A stretch of 14,445 nt of DNA, taken from JBEKHI01 sp050012355. GTDB taxonomy: Bacteria > Actinomycetota > Actinomycetes > Streptosporangiales > Streptosporangiaceae. The stretch spans positions 1-14,445 of the forward strand of contig JBEKHI010000204.1 of NCBI GenBank assembly GCA_050012355.1. Direction: 5' to 3'. Both the position numbers and the translations under genes were made by a program. Every line of letters begins with the position of its first letter. Position 1 is the stretch's first letter. The notes under the pieces were generated by a model that was not told the origin of the DNA, searched no databases, and saw only the letters and a program-made list of their open reading frames with translations. Positions 12,890 through 14,445 of the stretch are shown in pieces.

Positions 12890-14323
12890 ATGAGCCGTCG
12901 CGCGAAGATCGTTTGCACGCTAGGTCCGGCGACGTCGAGCCAGGAGCAGCTCGCCGCTCTGGTCGACGCCGGGATGGATGTCGCCAGGCTTAATCTCAGC
13001 CACGGGTCGAGGGAAGAGCACCTCGCCGTATTCACCCGGGTGCGTGCGGCCGCCGAGGCGGCTGGCAAGAGCGTCGGGATCCTGGTAGACCTCCAGGGGC
13101 CGAAGATCAGGCTCGGCAACTTCCCCGAAGGCCCGATCAGGCTCGTCCCCGGTGACGAGTTCGTAATTACCACCGACGATGTGCCCGGCACTCAGCACGA
13201 GGCGTCCACCACCTATAAGGGCCTGGCCGGCGACGTGCGGGCCGGGGACCGGATCCTCATCGACGACGGCAACGTGCAGCTCGACGTGCTGGAAGTCGAG
13301 GGCAGCCGGGTGCACACCAGGGTCGTTGTCGGCGGCAAGGTGTCCGACCACAAGGGCATCAACCTGCCGGGCGTTTCGGTCAGCGCTCCCGCGCTCACCG
13401 AGAAGGACGAGTCCGACCTGCGCTGGGGGCTCCAGCAGGGCGCGGACATGATCGCGATGTCGTTCGTGCGCAGCGCCGACGACGCCGATCTCGCCCGCAA
13501 GATCATGACCGAGTACAACGTGCGGACGCCGCTGATCGCCAAGATCGAGAAGCCGGAAGCGGTCCGGGTCCTCGCTGACATCGTGGACGCGTTCGACGCG
13601 ATCATGGTGGCCCGCGGCGACCTGGGCGTCGAGCTTCCGCTCGAGCAGGTGCCGGGCGTGCAGGCCAGGGCGATCGCACTGGCCAGGGAGCGGGCCCGTC
13701 CGGTCATCGTCGCGACCCAGATGCTCGAGTCGATGATCAACGCGCCGCGGCCGACCCGCGCCGAGGTCTCCGACGTCGCCAGCGCGGTGTCCCAGGGCGC
13801 CGACGCGGTGATGCTGTCCGCCGAGACCAGCGTGGGCACGTATCCGATCGAGACGGTTGCCACGATGGCCCGTATCGTCACCGCGGCCGAGGCCCTGTCG
13901 CTGCGCGCCGAGCACTCGCTGAGCCGGCTGCCGACCACGACCGGCGGCGCGATCGCCCGCGCGGCCACCGAGGTCGCGGCGATCGTCGGTGCCCGCGCGC
14001 TGGTCGCGTTCACGCTGACCGGCGAGACCGCGCGGCGCATCGCCCGCTACCGGTCGCCGATCCCGCTGCTCGCCTTTACTACGGAGCAGATGACCCGGGG
14101 CCAGCTCGCGTTCACCTGGGGGACCGAGACATTCATCGTCCCGAATGTCAGGCACACCGACGAGATGGTCCGCCAGGTCGAGCGCTCCTTGCTTGAGCTC
14201 GGCCGCTGCGTCGTCGGCGACAAGATCGTCATCGTGGCGGGCAGCCCGCCCGGAACCCCCGGTAAGACGAACGCGCTCCGGGTGCACCGCATCGGCGACG
14301 CCATCGCCCTCGACATGGAGTAG
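12890..14323 (+). CDS. pyk: Pyruvate kinase
   Basis: This 477-residue glycolytic enzyme transfers phosphate from phosphoenolpyruvate to ADP to give pyruvate and ATP. The order is standard: start AKIVCTLGPATSS, then ARLNLSHGS with the substrate-contact Arg33, DLQGPKIRLG leading into the B domain, then IAKIEKPEAV with catalytic Lys218 and metal ligand Glu220, ARGDLGVE with Asp244, and VATQMLESM with Thr276. The C-terminal allosteric domain follows (ALVAFTLTGETARRIARYR to GDKIVIVAGSPPGTPGKTN). Length and motifs are complete, so it should be active. The ATG at 12890 has GAAGGGA (12874-12880) 9 bp in front. It is a single gene with its own promoter, carrying Crp-like and DasR-like sites. Its stop lies 4 bp from the stop of the convergent gene. 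Confidence 0.97.
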   Translation: MSRRAKIVCTLGPATSSQEQLAALVDAGMDVARLNLSHGSREEHLAVFTRVRAAAEAAGKSVGILVDLQGPKIRLGNFPEGPIRLVPGDEFVITTDDVPGTQHEASTTYKGLAGDVRAGDRILIDDGNVQLDVLEVEGSRVHTRVVVGGKVSDHKGINLPGVSVSAPALTEKDESDLRWGLQQGADMIAMSFVRSADDADLARKIMTEYNVRTPLIAKIEKPEAVRVLADIVDAFDAIMVARGDLGVELPLEQVPGVQARAIALARERARPVIVATQMLESMINAPRPTRAEVSDVASAVSQGADAVMLSAETSVGTYPIETVATMARIVTAAEALSLRAEHSLSRLPTTTGGAIARAATEVAAIVGARALVAFTLTGETARRIARYRSPIPLLAFTTEQMTRGQLAFTWGTETFIVPNVRHTDEMVRQVERSLLELGRCVVGDKIVIVAGSPPGTPGKTNALRVHRIGDAIALDME

Positions 14324-14327
14324 CCCC

Positions 14328-14445
14328 CTACCGGTACTCAGTCAACCGAGGCCGCACCCCAGCCAGCGCCAGGCCCGCGATCAGCAGGGCGCCGATACCG
14401 GGGATCAGCCAGGTCCAGCCGGTGGCCGCCGATGATCCGGCGGCC
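14328..14445 (-). CDS. C-terminal fragment of a membrane protein (convergent with pyk)
   Basis: Reading the minus strand from the window edge gives 38 residues ending at the TAG complementary to 14328-14330. They include one hydrophobic helix (WTWLIPGIGALLIAGLALAG) followed by a short basic-polar tail, VRPRLTEYR, a typical last TM helix with a cytoplasmic end. Only this tail is visible, so no family can be assigned. The gene enters from the right and its stop is 4 bp from that of pyruvate kinase, leaving no room for a terminator hairpin between them. Confidence 0.55.
   Translation of the reverse strand, partial: AAGSSAATGWTWLIPGIGALLIAGLALAGVRPRLTEYR

Noticed and set aside
1..14445. CRISPR arrays, tRNA or rRNA genes
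   Set aside because: I saw no regularly spaced direct repeats and no tRNA-like cloverleaf or conserved rRNA sequence on either strand.

Overview
The window is GC-rich (roughly 70%), densely packed, and full of genes whose stop and start codons overlap. It carries a Tat-exported lipoprotein, DasR-like and Crp-like operator sequences and a rare TTA leucine codon, so it looks like chromosomal DNA of a filamentous, Streptomyces-like actinomycete. The genus cannot be named from the sequence.

Region 1 (1-8118, all + strand) is the main feature. It is one long operon: the tail of an SsuC/TauC-type ABC permease, its ATPase, a Tat-lipoprotein substrate-binding protein, a gluconate-2-dehydrogenase-subunit-3-like protein, a GMC-type FAD oxidoreductase, a DUF4862-type (probable TIM-barrel) protein, a Gfo/Idh/MocA oxidoreductase, a cyclase-family hydrolase with an altered metal motif, and a two-domain rhodanese. 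Every junction from the permease to the cyclase overlaps by 1-10 bp, so eight genes are translationally coupled; the rhodanese follows after 23 bp. The set suggests uptake of a small organic substrate, flavin-dependent sugar oxidation, rearrangement or lyase chemistry and NAD(P)-dependent reduction, then hydrolysis and sulfur or cyanide handling. I do not recognise this exact combination as a described pathway, and its substrate is unknown.

Region 2 (8119-9504) holds a long palindrome (8215-8270) that directly abuts a decayed 14-TM MFS drug-transporter gene (no start codon, two apparent in-frame deletions, one frameshift), followed by a second palindrome (9451-9504).

Region 3 (9510-12679) is a divergent pair: a secreted GH30 glycosidase with a C-terminal F5/8-type carbohydrate-binding domain (- strand) and a LacI-family regulator (+ strand). 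They share an AT-rich intergenic region with a palindromic, CpG-centred operator candidate over the GH30 -35 box. A third palindrome (12708-12763), nearly identical to the second, follows the regulator, so this module is bracketed by two copies of one palindromic repeat.

Region 4 (12764-14445) is a pyruvate kinase gene whose promoter carries a Crp-like site over the -35 box and a DasR-like (dre) palindrome at the expected transcription start. The C-terminus of a convergent membrane protein runs off the right edge.
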